This document shows positions 9,124 through 21,670 of a stretch of 64,000 bases of DNA, piece after piece (position 1 is the first letter of the stretch; the number at the start of each line of letters is the position of its first letter). The notes beneath the pieces are model-generated. The model was not told the DNA's origin. It saw only the letters and a program-made list of their open reading frames with translations, and did no database searches. Position numbers and translations under genes: made by a program. The stretch spans positions 434,001-498,000 of the forward strand of contig NZ_CP154859.1 of NCBI RefSeq assembly GCF_039614725.1, given 5' to 3'. This DNA is from Thauera sp. JM12B12. Its GTDB lineage: Bacteria; Pseudomonadota; Gammaproteobacteria; Burkholderiales; Rhodocyclaceae.

Positions 9124-9747
9124 ATGTTTTCCCGCATCAGTCTGTTTTCGCGTCGCCTGCGCCATGCGTCGGGCGGGTTCCTGCTCCTGCTGCTGGCCGG
9201 GGTGCTCGCCGGTTGCGCCAGCTTCGAGCCGCCGCGCCCCTACACCACCGAGGCCGAGGCCCTGTCCGCGCGCGGCGAGCCGACGCGGCGCTGGAGCAAT
9301 GACGACGGCACCACCACGCTGGAGTATTCCACCCAGCCCAATGGGCGAACCTGCCTGATGGTGCAGGTGGATCAGGGCGGGATCGTGCTGCGCCAGTGGG
9401 ACGCGCTCGCGCCCGAGAACCTCGCCCGCGTCGAGCGCGGCATGGACAAGGAGCAGGTCTCGCGCCTGCTCGGCACGCATCGCTCGGAGCAGCGCTTCCG
9501 CAACTCGGGCGAGGAGGTGTGGGACTGGAACATCCGCAACGACGGACCAGGCGTCGCGACGCTGTTCAATGTGCATTTCGTCGACGGCAAGGTCCTGCGC
9601 ACCAGCCAGACCTATGTCTTCCCGCGCGATGGCGCGGTGCTCGGCGGCTGGGGCGGCTACTACGGCTATCCCTGGGGCTGGGGCGGATGGTGGGGCTATC
9701 CGCGACCCTTCTACCCGCATCCGTTCGCGTATCCCGGGTTCTGGTAG
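9124..9747 (+). CDS. BamE/SmpA-like lipoprotein, second of a tandem pair, aromatic-rich tail
   Basis: Paralogue of the preceding gene, 207 residues. ATG at 9124 preceded by GGGAGG. Lipobox LAGC with Cys at residue 31. The middle repeats the same two motifs: ARGEPTRRWSNDDGTTTLEYS and MDKEQVSRLLGTHRSEQRF followed by EVWDWNI. Unlike its neighbour it ends in a roughly 40-residue tail made almost only of Gly, Tyr, Trp, Pro and Phe, which could be a flexible surface or peptidoglycan-facing segment. Function unknown; the two probably arose by duplication and are cotranscribed. Confidence 0.72.
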   Translation: MFSRISLFSRRLRHASGGFLLLLLAGVLAGCASFEPPRPYTTEAEALSARGEPTRRWSNDDGTTTLEYSTQPNGRTCLMVQVDQGGIVLRQWDALAPENLARVERGMDKEQVSRLLGTHRSEQRFRNSGEEVWDWNIRNDGPGVATLFNVHFVDGKVLRTSQTYVFPRDGAVLGGWGGYYGYPWGWGGWWGYPRPFYPHPFAYPGFW

Positions 9748-9779
9748 CCGGTTTCCCATGCGTAGCGAGGGGGTGCTGT

Positions 9780-9846
9780 GGGGGAGCGGGCTTGCCCCCG
9801 AATCGGCGCCCACGGGGGCCCTTTTAGCGGGCAAGCCCGCTCCCAC
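9780..9846. repeat. REP-like inverted repeat
   Basis: GGGAGCGGGCTTGCCC (9782-9797) is perfectly complementary to GGGCAAGCCCGCTCCC (9829-9844), separated by 31 bases. The arm closely resembles the repetitive extragenic palindromes known in pseudomonads and relatives (GTGGGAGCGGGCTTGCC type). It sits in the gap before the metH promoter and could also act as a terminator or mRNA stabiliser for the lipoprotein genes. Confidence 0.65.
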
Positions 9847-9878
9847 GGGGCCTTCGTGCGATTGCTCCAGGTGCAGCC

Positions 9879-9908
9879 TTGGCAGTGGCGCGCGACAAGG
9901 GCTAGAAT
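9879..9908 (+). promoter_or_regulatory. Sigma-70-type promoter of the SAH riboswitch-metH unit
   Basis: TTGGCA (9879-9884), 18-base spacer, TAGAAT (9903-9908). Transcription would start near 9915, right at the base of the riboswitch aptamer, which supports the assignment. Confidence 0.65.
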
Positions 9909-9916
9909 CGCGGCCT

Positions 9917-9984
9917 TGCCGAGGAGCGCTGCGACCCACCGATCCTGTGCGGGCCAGGCTCGGCAACCGATCAACGGCGCTCAC
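9917..9984 (+). ncRNA. S-adenosylhomocysteine (SAH) riboswitch aptamer upstream of metH
   Basis: The leader carries the hallmark SAH aptamer segments in order: GCCGAGGAGCGCTGCGACCC (from 9918), then CAGGCTCGGC (9955-9964) closing the first helix with the CCGAG strand, and AACGGCGCTCAC (9973-9984), which pairs back with GAGCGCT. These match the consensus of the SAH riboswitch class described before ahcY and metH genes in proteobacteria, which turns expression on when SAH accumulates. It lies about 80 bases before metH, whose product regenerates methionine from homocysteine, the breakdown product of SAH, so the biology fits. Identified by eye from motif order; a covariance-model scan would settle it. 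Confidence 0.9.
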
Positions 9985-10018
9985 AAACCATCAGCCGGTT
10001 TGTGGCGCCGTTCGCTTT
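9973..10018 (+). terminator. Riboswitch-controlled intrinsic terminator before metH
   Basis: AACGGCGC-T-CACAAACC (9973-9989) pairs with GGTTTGTGGCGCCGTT (9998-10013) apart from one bulged T, and is followed by CGCTTTTGTG. The left arm is the same AACGGCGCTCAC strand that the SAH aptamer needs, so the two structures exclude each other: ligand binding should block the terminator and allow read-through into metH. Confidence 0.8.
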
Positions 10019-10065
10019 TGTGCGTGGCGTTGCCCGGCGACCGTCGACCGACCGAGGACCCAGCC

Positions 10066-13811
<3,746 letters not shown>

Positions 13812-13815
<4 letters not shown>

Positions 13816-16316
13816 CCGATGCGACCCGGCGCGTGCCGTCGACGACGGCGCTCGCGGCCCGGGTCGCCATCCTGTGGACGCTGTTCCAGCTCTGGGTGGC
13901 TTCGCCGCTGCCGCTGAGCCTCGGCGTCGGTCAATTCGCCGTCGGGCAGCTGCGCTCGATCCATCTGGCCTTCGCGCTGCTGCTGTGCTTCCTGCTGGTG
14001 CCCGCGCATGCGTCGTCGTCGATCGCGCGCCGGCTCGACCCTGCGCTCGGGGGGGCGGCAGCGCTCTGCGCCGCCTATGGATTCCTCTTCTACACCCCGC
14101 TCAGCGCTCGCCCGGGCGACCCATGGGCGATCGACGTCGCGGTCGCGCTCGGCGGGCTGGTGTTGCTGCTCGAGGCGGTGCGACGCCTCCTCGGCTGGCC
14201 GCTGCTGGTCTTCCTGCTGGTCCTGCTCGCCTACGTCCAGCTCGGCCCGCTCGCCCCGGACCTGATCGCGCACAAGGGCGCCTCGCTCGTGCACATGATG
14301 GACCGGCTGTGGCTGGGCACGGATGCAGTGTTCGGTGTTGCGCTCGGCATCTCGGCCGAGTTCATCTTCCTGTTCGTGCTGTTCGGCGCCTTGCTCGAGT
14401 GCGGAGGGGGGGGCGCCTTCTTCATGCGCAGCGCGCTTGCGCTCGTCGGCCACATGCGCGGCGGTCCGGCGAAGGCGGCCGTGGCCGTGTCGGCGGCGAC
14501 CGGGCTGTTCTCCGGGGCGTCGGTGATCAATGTGGTGTCGACCGGGCCGATCACGATCCCGCTCGCGAAGCGCGTCGGCTATGCGCCCGACAAGGCGGCC
14601 GCGATCGAGGTTGCCTCTTCGGTCAACGGCCAGGTCATGCCGCCGGTGATGGGGGCGGCGGCCTTCCTCATGGTGGAGTCGGTGGGCATTCCCTACATGG
14701 ACGTGCTGCGCCACGCGCTGATCTCGGCGCTGGTGGCCTATGTGGGCCTGCTGATCATCGTGCATCTGGAGGCGGTCAAGGCGGGGCTCGAGGGGCTGCC
14801 GCGTCCGCGCGTGCGCTGGCAGGTCTCGCTGCGCCGTATCTTGGCCGGCCTGGCACGCGGCGCCGCTGCGCTGGCCGTGCTCGCCATGCTGGTGCCGCTG
14901 GTGCGCGCGACGGTGCCGGAGGCGGGGGCGCTGGCGGTGGCGGGCGCGCTCCTCGCCGCGTATCCGCTGCTGCTGCGCTTCGCCGCGCGCGGCGCCTTGC
15001 CGGTACCCCTTCCGGCATCCGCGGACGGCCCGCCGAGTCCGCCCGCCGAGGTCTTGCGCGCGGGCCTGTATTTCCTGCTGCCGGTCGGTCTGCTGGTGTG
15101 GAACCTGGTGGTCGAACGGGCAGCGCCCGCGTTCTCGGTGTTCTGGGCGCTTGCGCTGCTCGCGGTCATCGTGCTCACCCAGCGGCCGCTGCTGGTGCTG
15201 CTGCGCGGCCAGCCGCGCGCGGCGCTGCGCCCGGCCTGGCGGCAGGGTGTGGCCGAGCTTCTCGACGGCGTCTACGCCGGGGCACGCGGCATGCTGGTGG
15301 TCGCGGTGGCGACTGCCGCTGCCGGGGTGGTCGTCGGCGTAGGGGCGCTGAGCGGCATCGGCCTGGTGATGACGGAGGTCGTCGGGGTGCTCGCCGGCGG
15401 CAGCATGCTGATGGTGCTCGTCCTCGTGGCGATGGTGTGCCTGATCCTGGGCATGGGCCTGCCCACCAGCGCGAACTACATCGTGGTGTCGGCGCTGATG
15501 GCGCCGACGATCGTCACCCTGGGCGCGCAGTATGGCCAGCCGGTGCCGCTCATCGCCGCGCATCTGTTCGTGTTCTATTTCGGCCTGCTGGCCGATGTGC
15601 TGCCACCGGGCGGCCTGGCGTCGCACGCGGCGGCCAGCATCGCCGGGGCCAATCCGCTGCAGACCGGCGTGCGCGCCTTTCGCTATTCGATGCGGATGGC
15701 GGTGCTGCCCTTCATGTTCGTCTTCAATCCGCAGCTCCTGCTGATCGGTGTCGATCATCCGCTGCACGCCGCACTCACGGTTGCCGCGGCGACCCTGGGC
15801 GGCTTCGTGTTCATCTGCTTCAACCAGGCCTGGCTGCTGATGAAGACGACGGTGGCCGAGCGCCTGACCCTGCTTCTGGCGTCGTTCCTGTTCTTTCACC
15901 CGGGCATGTTCGTCGAGCCGCTGCGGCCCGCCTACCAGCGCGCGGAGGGCGGGGAGATGGCGACGGTGATCGAGCGCGCCGCCGAGGGCGCACAGCTTCG
16001 CCTGGTGTTCGAGCGCGCCGTCGAAGCGGAGACGCCCGCATTGCGGGTCGTGATGCTGCCGGCCGCGGCGACGCCGTCGTGGTCCGCGCGCTTCGAGGCG
16101 CATGGCATGCGGCTGGTGCGCGAGGCATCGGGTGCGCGGGTGGCCGAGGTCGCCTTCGGCAGCCCGGCGGAGCGGGTCGGCGTCAGGGTGGGCGATCGCC
16201 TGGTGGCGGTCGAGCGCGAACGGGGCGGACCCTCTGTGCAGTGGCTGTACGGGCTCGCGCTGGCGCTCGTCGCCTGGGTCTGGCGCCGACAGCGCCGCCG
16301 GCTCGCCACCCGGTGA
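13812..16316 (+). CDS. Fused TRAP transporter permease (4TM/12TM, DctQM fusion, DUF3394 C-terminus)
   Basis: Inner-membrane TRAP permease in which the small and large subunits are one 834-residue chain, the form normally paired with TAXI-type binding proteins. GTG start at 13812 overlaps the metH stop (GTGA), implying translational coupling; the 5' end has no room for another start. The large-subunit part contains [20 protein letters not shown] and the paired [20 protein letters not shown] near residue 550. After the last helices a soluble C-terminal region (about 720-810) includes a PDZ-like segment, [21 protein letters not shown], and ends in one more helix. No TAXI binding protein gene is present in the window, so the substrate is unknown; the link to metH may be incidental or may reflect shared control by SAH. 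Confidence 0.85.
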
Positions 16317-16377
16317 GGGGCGCGGGCGCGGTGGCCCGATGCGGCCGCCGCCGGTGTCCGGTCCTGGCAGGGGCGCT

Positions 16378-19026
16378 TCAGACGTGCCCGCAGGGCAGGT
16401 GCGCGGCGAGCGCCGCCAGGGGGCCAGGGCGGCCGAAGTGGTAGCCCTGGAAGCGGTGGCAGCCGCTGCGGGCGAGGAATTCGAACTGCGCCTGCGATTC
16501 GACGCCTTCCGCGATCACCCGCAGGCCCATCGTTTCGCCGAGGGCGATGATGGTGCGCGCGATTGCGGCGTCGTTCGGGTCGCTCAGCACGTCGTGGACG
16601 AAGCTGCGGTCGATCTTCAGGTCGGTCAGCGGCAGGCGCTTGAGGTAGGTCAGCGAGGAGTAGCCGGTGCCGAAGTCGTCGAGCGCGAAGCCGATCCCCA
16701 GCGCCTGCAGCTGCTGCATGCGCGCGACGACCGCCTCCATGTCCTCGAGCAGCATGCTCTCGGTGATCTCGATCTTCAGCCGCCGGCCGGGCGCGCCGGT
16801 ACGGGCCAGGGTGGCGGCCACCACCTCGGCGAAGTCGGCCTGGCGGAACTGGCGGGCGCTGACGTTGACCGCGAGCTCGAGCTGCGCCAGGCGCGGATCC
16901 TGCGCCCACGCCCGCAACTGGTGGCAGGCGGTGTCGATCACCCAGTTGCCGAGCGGCACGATCAGGCCGCATGCCTCGGCCACCGGGATGAAGCGCTCGG
17001 GCGAGAGCGCGCCGTGCTCGGGGTGGGTCCAGCGCAGCAGGGCCTCGGCGCCGACCATGCGGCCGCCGGCGTCGAACTGGGGCTGGTAGTGCAGGGCGAA
17101 CTCACCGCGCTCGAGCGCCAGGCGCAGGTCGGCTTCGAGCCGGGTGCGCTCGCGCAGGCGCGCTGCCATCTCCGGGCCGAAGAAGCGCAGGCAGTTGCGC
17201 CCGCCCGCCTTGCTCTCGTACATCGCCATGTCGGCGTGCTTGAGCAGGGTCTCGGCGCTGTCCTCGCCCGCCCCGAACACGACCGCGCCGATGCTCGCCG
17301 ACGTCCTGGCCTCGAAGCGCTGGAAGGCGTAGGCCTGCTCGACCACGGCGAGGATCTTGCGTCCGACGTCGGCGGCCTGCTGGCGCGCCGCGTCCTCGTC
17401 TGTGCTGAGGTCCTCGAGCACGACGACGAACTCGTCGCCGCCGAGGCGCGCGACGGTGTCCACGGCGCGGACCGTGTGCGTCAGCCGGCGCGCGACCTCG
17501 CGCAGCAGCTCGTCGCCGTGGTCGTGGCCGAGGGTGTCGTTGAGCGTCTTGAAGTCGTCGAGGTCGAGCAGCATCAGCGCGCAGCGCGTGTTGCGGCGTG
17601 AGCTCGCCGCCATGGCGTGGCCCAGGCGGTCGGTCAGCAGACGTCGGTTGGGAAGCTGGGTGAGGGGGTCGTAGTAGGCGAGGGCATGGATGCGGCGCTC
17701 CGCATCGCTGAGCTCCTCGACCTGCGCATGCAGGCGGGCGGCCTGGGCGTCGAGCGATTCCTGGTTGCGCGCGAGCTGTCCGCGCATGTCCTCGAGCGCC
17801 GCGCCGAGCGCGGAGATCTCGGCGATCCGGGTGTGGGGCGCAGCGGGCACGGAGAAGTCGAGTTCGCCCATGCGCCGCCCCATCCGCGCCAGCGACTCGA
17901 GCGGCGCCGCGATGCGCTGCGCCTGGCGGCGCGCGACGAGGGCCGCGATTGCCAGCAGCAGCACGACAGATCCGGCGAGACCCTGCACGATGCCGGCCCA
18001 GTCGGGTGCGAACTCGGTGGCCGGCGCCAGGGTGAGGATCCACAGCCGGTGTTCGCCGAGCGGGTGGGCGTCGACGGCGGCCAGCCACGCGCGGCCTCCG
18101 GCCTCGACCCTGCGCGCGGCGTAGCCGCTGCGCCCGCCTTGGCGCCATGCGGCGAGTGCCGCGTCCACCGCGGGCAGGCCGAGCGCGCTGGCCGGCAGCA
18201 GCAGGATGCCCTGCCATTCGGCATCGCTGACGCCTTCGGGACGGCGCGGCAGCCCGAGCACGCGCTCGTCCTCGGTCAGCACCATGGCCATGCCGTCCAC
18301 GCCGATGCGCGCCTCGCGGGTGGCGACGGAGAGGTCGGTTAGCTTGACGTCGAAGCCGAGCACGGCGTCGCTGCCGTCGGCGAAGCGGAAGCGGCGCGAC
18401 ACGGTGATGCCGGGGTCGCCGGTGGTGAAGAAGGTGTAGGGTTCGGTCCAGTGCGCCGCCGCCGCGGCCGATGCGATCGCGCCCGCGTACCAGGGGCGGG
18501 TGCGGGCGTCGTAGCGCAGCGTCTTCCAGTGTTCGGTACGCGTGCCGTCTGCGGCCTGCTCGAGGATCAGGTGGCGTTCGCCCCATACGACGAGGTCGGT
18601 GCGCCGGCTGCGCCAGCTGCCATCGGGCTGGCGCAGCAGCATCCAGGCGCGGCCGTCGTGGCTGCCGAGCACCACCGAGCTGAGCTGCTCGAAATGGCGG
18701 AGCATGGGCATGAAGTGGCGCTCGATGGATTCGGGCTCGGCAAACGGGGGCGGCTGCCCGGCCATCCAGTCGCTCGCCGGCAGGAGCATGCGAGCAGGCT
18801 CGGAGACGGTGGCGTCGAGCGCGTCGCCGACCTCGTGCGCGACGCGGGTGAACTCGCTCGCCGCCAGGCGCTGGTGCAGCGGCAGCAGCCCGAGCACCAC
18901 GAGGGCGGCGGCGAACAACAACAGCGCGCCGCTGGCGATCAGCAGCAGTCGGGTGAAGATCACGCGTCGCAGCGTGGTGTCGGCGGACATGCGGGAGGTG
19001 GACTCAGGTTTGGTGCTGGACTGCAT
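16378..19026 (-). CDS. Membrane-bound GGDEF/EAL cyclic-di-GMP protein with Cache-type sensor
   Basis: 882 residues. An N-terminal helix (about 24-48) is followed by a periplasmic double-Cache-like sensor (to about 340), a second helix (VQGLAGSVVLLLAIAALVA), a HAMP-like segment (RIAAPLESLARMGRRMGELD) and a short coiled coil, then GGDEF and EAL domains. The cyclase motif is intact (RLGGDEF near residue 528). The phosphodiesterase signature AEALLRW (about 660) and DDFGTGYSSL are also present, so it could be bifunctional. The ligand of the sensor is unknown. Convergent with the TRAP permease; divergent from the thioredoxin gene. Confidence 0.88.
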   Translation of the reverse strand: MQSSTKPESTSRMSADTTLRRVIFTRLLLIASGALLLFAAALVVLGLLPLHQRLAASEFTRVAHEVGDALDATVSEPARMLLPASDWMAGQPPPFAEPESIERHFMPMLRHFEQLSSVVLGSHDGRAWMLLRQPDGSWRSRRTDLVVWGERHLILEQAADGTRTEHWKTLRYDARTRPWYAGAIASAAAAAHWTEPYTFFTTGDPGITVSRRFRFADGSDAVLGFDVKLTDLSVATREARIGVDGMAMVLTEDERVLGLPRRPEGVSDAEWQGILLLPASALGLPAVDAALAAWRQGGRSGYAARRVEAGGRAWLAAVDAHPLGEHRLWILTLAPATEFAPDWAGIVQGLAGSVVLLLAIAALVARRQAQRIAAPLESLARMGRRMGELDFSVPAAPHTRIAEISALGAALEDMRGQLARNQESLDAQAARLHAQVEELSDAERRIHALAYYDPLTQLPNRRLLTDRLGHAMAASSRRNTRCALMLLDLDDFKTLNDTLGHDHGDELLREVARRLTHTVRAVDTVARLGGDEFVVVLEDLSTDEDAARQQAADVGRKILAVVEQAYAFQRFEARTSASIGAVVFGAGEDSAETLLKHADMAMYESKAGGRNCLRFFGPEMAARLRERTRLEADLRLALERGEFALHYQPQFDAGGRMVGAEALLRWTHPEHGALSPERFIPVAEACGLIVPLGNWVIDTACHQLRAWAQDPRLAQLELAVNVSARQFRQADFAEVVAATLARTGAPGRRLKIEITESMLLEDMEAVVARMQQLQALGIGFALDDFGTGYSSLTYLKRLPLTDLKIDRSFVHDVLSDPNDAAIARTIIALGETMGLRVIAEGVESQAQFEFLARSGCHRFQGYHFGRPGPLAALAAHLPCGHV

Positions 19027-19152
19027 TGTCCATGATGCCCGCGCCGGCGCCGCGAGGATGTGAGATTCGCCCGCCCCGCGTCCAGAAAACGGCAGGCTGC
19101 CGCCCGGCGCGCGCGTGTATCATCACGAGTCGCTTATTCATCAGGGGCTGCC

Positions 19153-19530
19153 ATGGCAACCGTCGAACTCACCGCCGACAACTTCAACGAGACGCTCGAG
19201 AAGAGCCCGATCGTCTTCATCGACTTCTGGGCGGCCTGGTGCGGCCCGTGCCGCAACTTCGCGCCGACCTACGAGGCGGCGTCCGAGGCCAACCCCGACA
19301 TCGTGTTCGGCAAGATCGACACCGAGGCCCAGCAGGACCTCGCCGCCGCCTTCCAGATCCGCTCGATCCCGACCATCGCGGTCATTCGCGAGGGCGTGAT
19401 GGTGTTCCGCGAATCCGGTGCGCTGCCGGCGAGCGCGCTCAATCAGGTCATCGAGGGGGTGCGCGGCCTGGACATGGATCAGGTGCGCGCCGAGATCGCC
19501 GCCCAGCAGGCGGGCGATCAGCAGGCCTGA
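19153..19530 (+). CDS. Thioredoxin-family protein with WCGPC active site
   Basis: Small thiol-disulfide oxidoreductase, 125 residues, with no signal peptide, so cytoplasmic. ATG at 19153 preceded by AGGGG; the upstream in-frame extension is Arg-rich and has no family match. Active-site WCGPC at residues 29-33 and cis-Pro in RSIPTIAV near residue 78, as in thioredoxin. The C-terminus is extended by about 20 residues (RAEIAAQQAGDQQA) compared with classical TrxA, and the fold is closer to the thioredoxin-domain proteins often found alone in betaproteobacteria. Followed by a strong intrinsic terminator. Confidence 0.88.
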   Translation: MATVELTADNFNETLEKSPIVFIDFWAAWCGPCRNFAPTYEAASEANPDIVFGKIDTEAQQDLAAAFQIRSIPTIAVIREGVMVFRESGALPASALNQVIEGVRGLDMDQVRAEIAAQQAGDQQA

Positions 19531-19563
19531 GCACGCACGGCCTCCGGTCGCGGGGGCAGGCAA

Positions 19564-19595
19564 GAAGGACGCGGCGGCTGTCGCGTCTTTTTTTT
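19564..19595 (+). terminator. Intrinsic terminator after the thioredoxin gene
   Basis: GACGCG (19568-19573) pairs with CGCGTC (19582-19587), with A-T pairs extending the stem, followed by eight consecutive T. A textbook rho-independent terminator for the plus strand. Confidence 0.85.
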
Positions 19596-19604
19596 GCCCC
19601 GGCA

Positions 19605-20534
19605 TCAGGCGCCCGCGCCGGCGGCGTCGGCCTGCGTCAGCGCATGGGCGGCACGCTCGCGGATCGCCTGCATCGCCGGGTGGGACAGCCGGCGCTCGGT
19701 GGTGATCGCGAACACCCGCGCGCGCGCCTCCGGCACCTCCCCGAGCAGGCGCACCCCGTACTGCCTGCACACGTAGTCGGCAATCGTGGTGGGCGCGGCG
19801 AACACGCCATCGCCGGCCTGGCCGAAGGCCTTCATCAGCGCGCTGTCGTCGAATTCGGCGGCGATCGCAGGGCGGATGCGCATGCGTTCGAACCATTGCA
19901 GCAGCGCCCCACGATGGGCGACGTCCTCGCCCGGCAGCAGGAACGGCGCGCCGTCGAGCATGCGTGGAAAGCCGCCCTGCAGGCGCTCGGCCAGCACCGG
20001 TGCGGCGAACACGCTCAGCGTGCTCTCGCCGAGCAGGTGCTCGTGGCCGCGCACGCTCACCTCGGGCGGGATCGGGCGGTCGGCGATCACCAGATCGAGG
20101 CGGTGCACCGCGAGCTCTGCGAGCAGTTCGGCCAGCGGCGCCTCGCGGCACACCAGCCGGCCCGGGCGCTCGAGGCGCAGGGCAGGCTCGATCAGGCGGT
20201 GCACCATCGATTTCGGCATCGAGTCCGGGATGCCGATGCGGAACGGCAGGCTGCGGCGCAGGCTGTCGTCGCGCAGTGTTTCCACGATCTGGTCGCCGAG
20301 CGCGAAGATCTCCTCGGCCCGGCCGAGGATGCGCTCGCCCGCCTCGGTCAACGCCAGGCGGCGGCCGCTGCGGCGGAACAGGGTGACGCCGAGCGCGCCC
20401 TCGAAGGTGGCGAGCTGGGCGCTGATCGAATGCGGCGCCAGGCCGAGCACCCGCGCGGCCTCGGCGATCGTGCCCACGCGTGCCACGGTCCAGAAGTAGC
20501 GCAGGTGCTTGTAGTTGAGTTCGCTGGTGGTCAT
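19605..20534 (-). CDS. LysR-family transcriptional regulator, NhaR-like
   Basis: DNA-binding regulator of 309 residues. The N-terminal helix-turn-helix (NYKHLRYFWTVARVGTIAEA, residues 6-25, then APHSISAQLATFE) has the HLRYFW pattern characteristic of NhaR rather than of general LysR proteins. The C-terminal half is the usual periplasmic-binding-like effector domain. NhaR activates a sodium/proton antiporter gene in enterobacteria and related roles are reported elsewhere; no antiporter gene lies nearby here, so the target is open. Divergent from the TerB-like gene across an AT-rich repeat array that is a likely binding site. Convergent with the thioredoxin gene. Confidence 0.85.
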   Translation of the reverse strand: MTTSELNYKHLRYFWTVARVGTIAEAARVLGLAPHSISAQLATFEGALGVTLFRRSGRRLALTEAGERILGRAEEIFALGDQIVETLRDDSLRRSLPFRIGIPDSMPKSMVHRLIEPALRLERPGRLVCREAPLAELLAELAVHRLDLVIADRPIPPEVSVRGHEHLLGESTLSVFAAPVLAERLQGGFPRMLDGAPFLLPGEDVAHRGALLQWFERMRIRPAIAAEFDDSALMKAFGQAGDGVFAAPTTIADYVCRQYGVRLLGEVPEARARVFAITTERRLSHPAMQAIRERAAHALTQADAAGAGA

Positions 20535-20555
20535 GGCGTCCGGTTCCGTCTAAAA

Positions 20556-20587
20556 AATCGATCAATCGACTAATCGTAATCGACTTT
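20556..20587. promoter_or_regulatory. AATCG repeat array, candidate operator of the NhaR-like regulator
   Basis: Four AATCG units begin at 20556, 20564, 20572 and 20578, three of them continuing as AATCGA, followed by a T-run. The stretch stands out as AT-rich against its surroundings and lies 22 bases from the regulator's start codon in the divergent promoter region, where LysR-type proteins normally bind. Confidence 0.5.
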
Positions 20588-20691
20588 TTCGGCAGACGCT
20601 TCTGCCTTAGTCTGCATCCGTCGGCCAGCCCGGAACCCGGTCAGGGACCGGACGCCGATCCACGACACCGCATACGACAGGAGACCATGCC

Positions 20692-21099
20692 ATGCGCCAC
20701 TACGAAACCGACAGCACCCCGGCAGCCGCCCGCCTGCTCGCCCTCACCGTGCTCGCCGACGGCGGGCTGGATCGCAACGAGGTCGACGCGATGATGCACA
20801 CCGACCTCGCCCGCCGCCTGGGCATCGGCAGCGTCGAGTTCGAGCGCATCCTGCGCGAGTACTGCGACGACCTGCTGGCAAGCGCGAACTACCTTGACGG
20901 CATGCGTCTGAAGGTCGCCGACGAGGTGCTCGACCTGCTGCTCGAGGACATCACCGACCCGGCGCTGCAGCAGGCGCTGCTGCGCACGATGCAGGAGATC
21001 GTCAGCGCCGACGGCGTCGAGACCACGGCCGAGGTGGACGTGCTGGCGCGCGCGCTGGAGAAATGGAGCAGGCGCCCGCACGCCAGGGCGCTCAACTGA
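20692..21099 (+). CDS. TerB-like small alpha-helical protein
   Basis: Soluble 135-residue protein without signal peptide. ATG at 20692, after GACAGGAGACC. The sequence reads as two halves with acidic loop motifs, VLADGGLDRNEVDAM near residue 20 and EIVSADGVETTAEVDVLA near 103, which is the pattern of TerB/DjlA-type co-chaperone-like domains (a DG motif followed by E, binding metal in some members). The assignment is by this pattern only; a plain hypothetical is the alternative. Adjacent to a PsiE-like membrane protein on the same strand, 64 bases downstream. Confidence 0.6.
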   Translation: MRHYETDSTPAAARLLALTVLADGGLDRNEVDAMMHTDLARRLGIGSVEFERILREYCDDLLASANYLDGMRLKVADEVLDLLLEDITDPALQQALLRTMQEIVSADGVETTAEVDVLARALEKWSRRPHARALN

Positions 21100-21163
21100 T
21101 GCAGGCCAGGCGGCCGTCCCCGACCCCCGGGCGGCCGCCGCGCCGGCGGCACGGGAGGCCGAC

Positions 21164-21637
21164 ATGGACTTCACCCGACTCAAGCCCGAACGGGGCCACG
21201 ACAATCATCTCGGCGAACGCGTCGACGACCCCCTGATCGACCGCCTGCACTGGGTCATCCGCCAGGCGATCCGCGTGCTCGCGGTCCTGATGGTGGCGGT
21301 GATCCTGTGGACGGTGGCGGACGTCGTGCTCGTGCTCTACGAGAAGCTGTCCGATCCGCCCTTCCTGCTGCTCGACCTCAACGACATCTTCGTCGTCTTC
21401 GCCGCCTTCCTCGCGGTGCTGATCGCGATCGAGATCTTCGTCAACATCACGCTCTACCTGCGCGACGACGTCATTCACGTCAAGCTGGTGATCGCCACCG
21501 CGCTGATGGCGATCGCGCGCAAGGTGATCGTCCTCGACCTGTCCACGCTGGCGCCGACCTATCTGTTCGGCATCGGCGTGGTGGTGCTCGCGCTCGGTGT
21601 GACCTACTGGCTGGTGTCGGCGCGGCCGGGAGACTGA
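21164..21637 (+). CDS. PsiE-like small membrane protein
   Basis: 157 residues with four predicted helices (about 38-60, 70-95, 105-125, 130-150). The pattern DLNDIFVVFAAFLAVLIAIEIF followed by DVIHVKLVIATALMAIARKVIVLD resembles the phosphate-starvation-inducible PsiE family, whose function is not established. ATG at 21164, preceded by GGGAGG. The soluble N-terminus (DFTRLKPERGHDNHLGE) is polar. Possibly cotranscribed with the preceding gene. Confidence 0.7.
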   Translation: MDFTRLKPERGHDNHLGERVDDPLIDRLHWVIRQAIRVLAVLMVAVILWTVADVVLVLYEKLSDPPFLLLDLNDIFVVFAAFLAVLIAIEIFVNITLYLRDDVIHVKLVIATALMAIARKVIVLDLSTLAPTYLFGIGVVVLALGVTYWLVSARPGD

Positions 21638-21670
21638 AGGCCGCGTCCGCGGTTCAGTTCGGGCGCGGCC

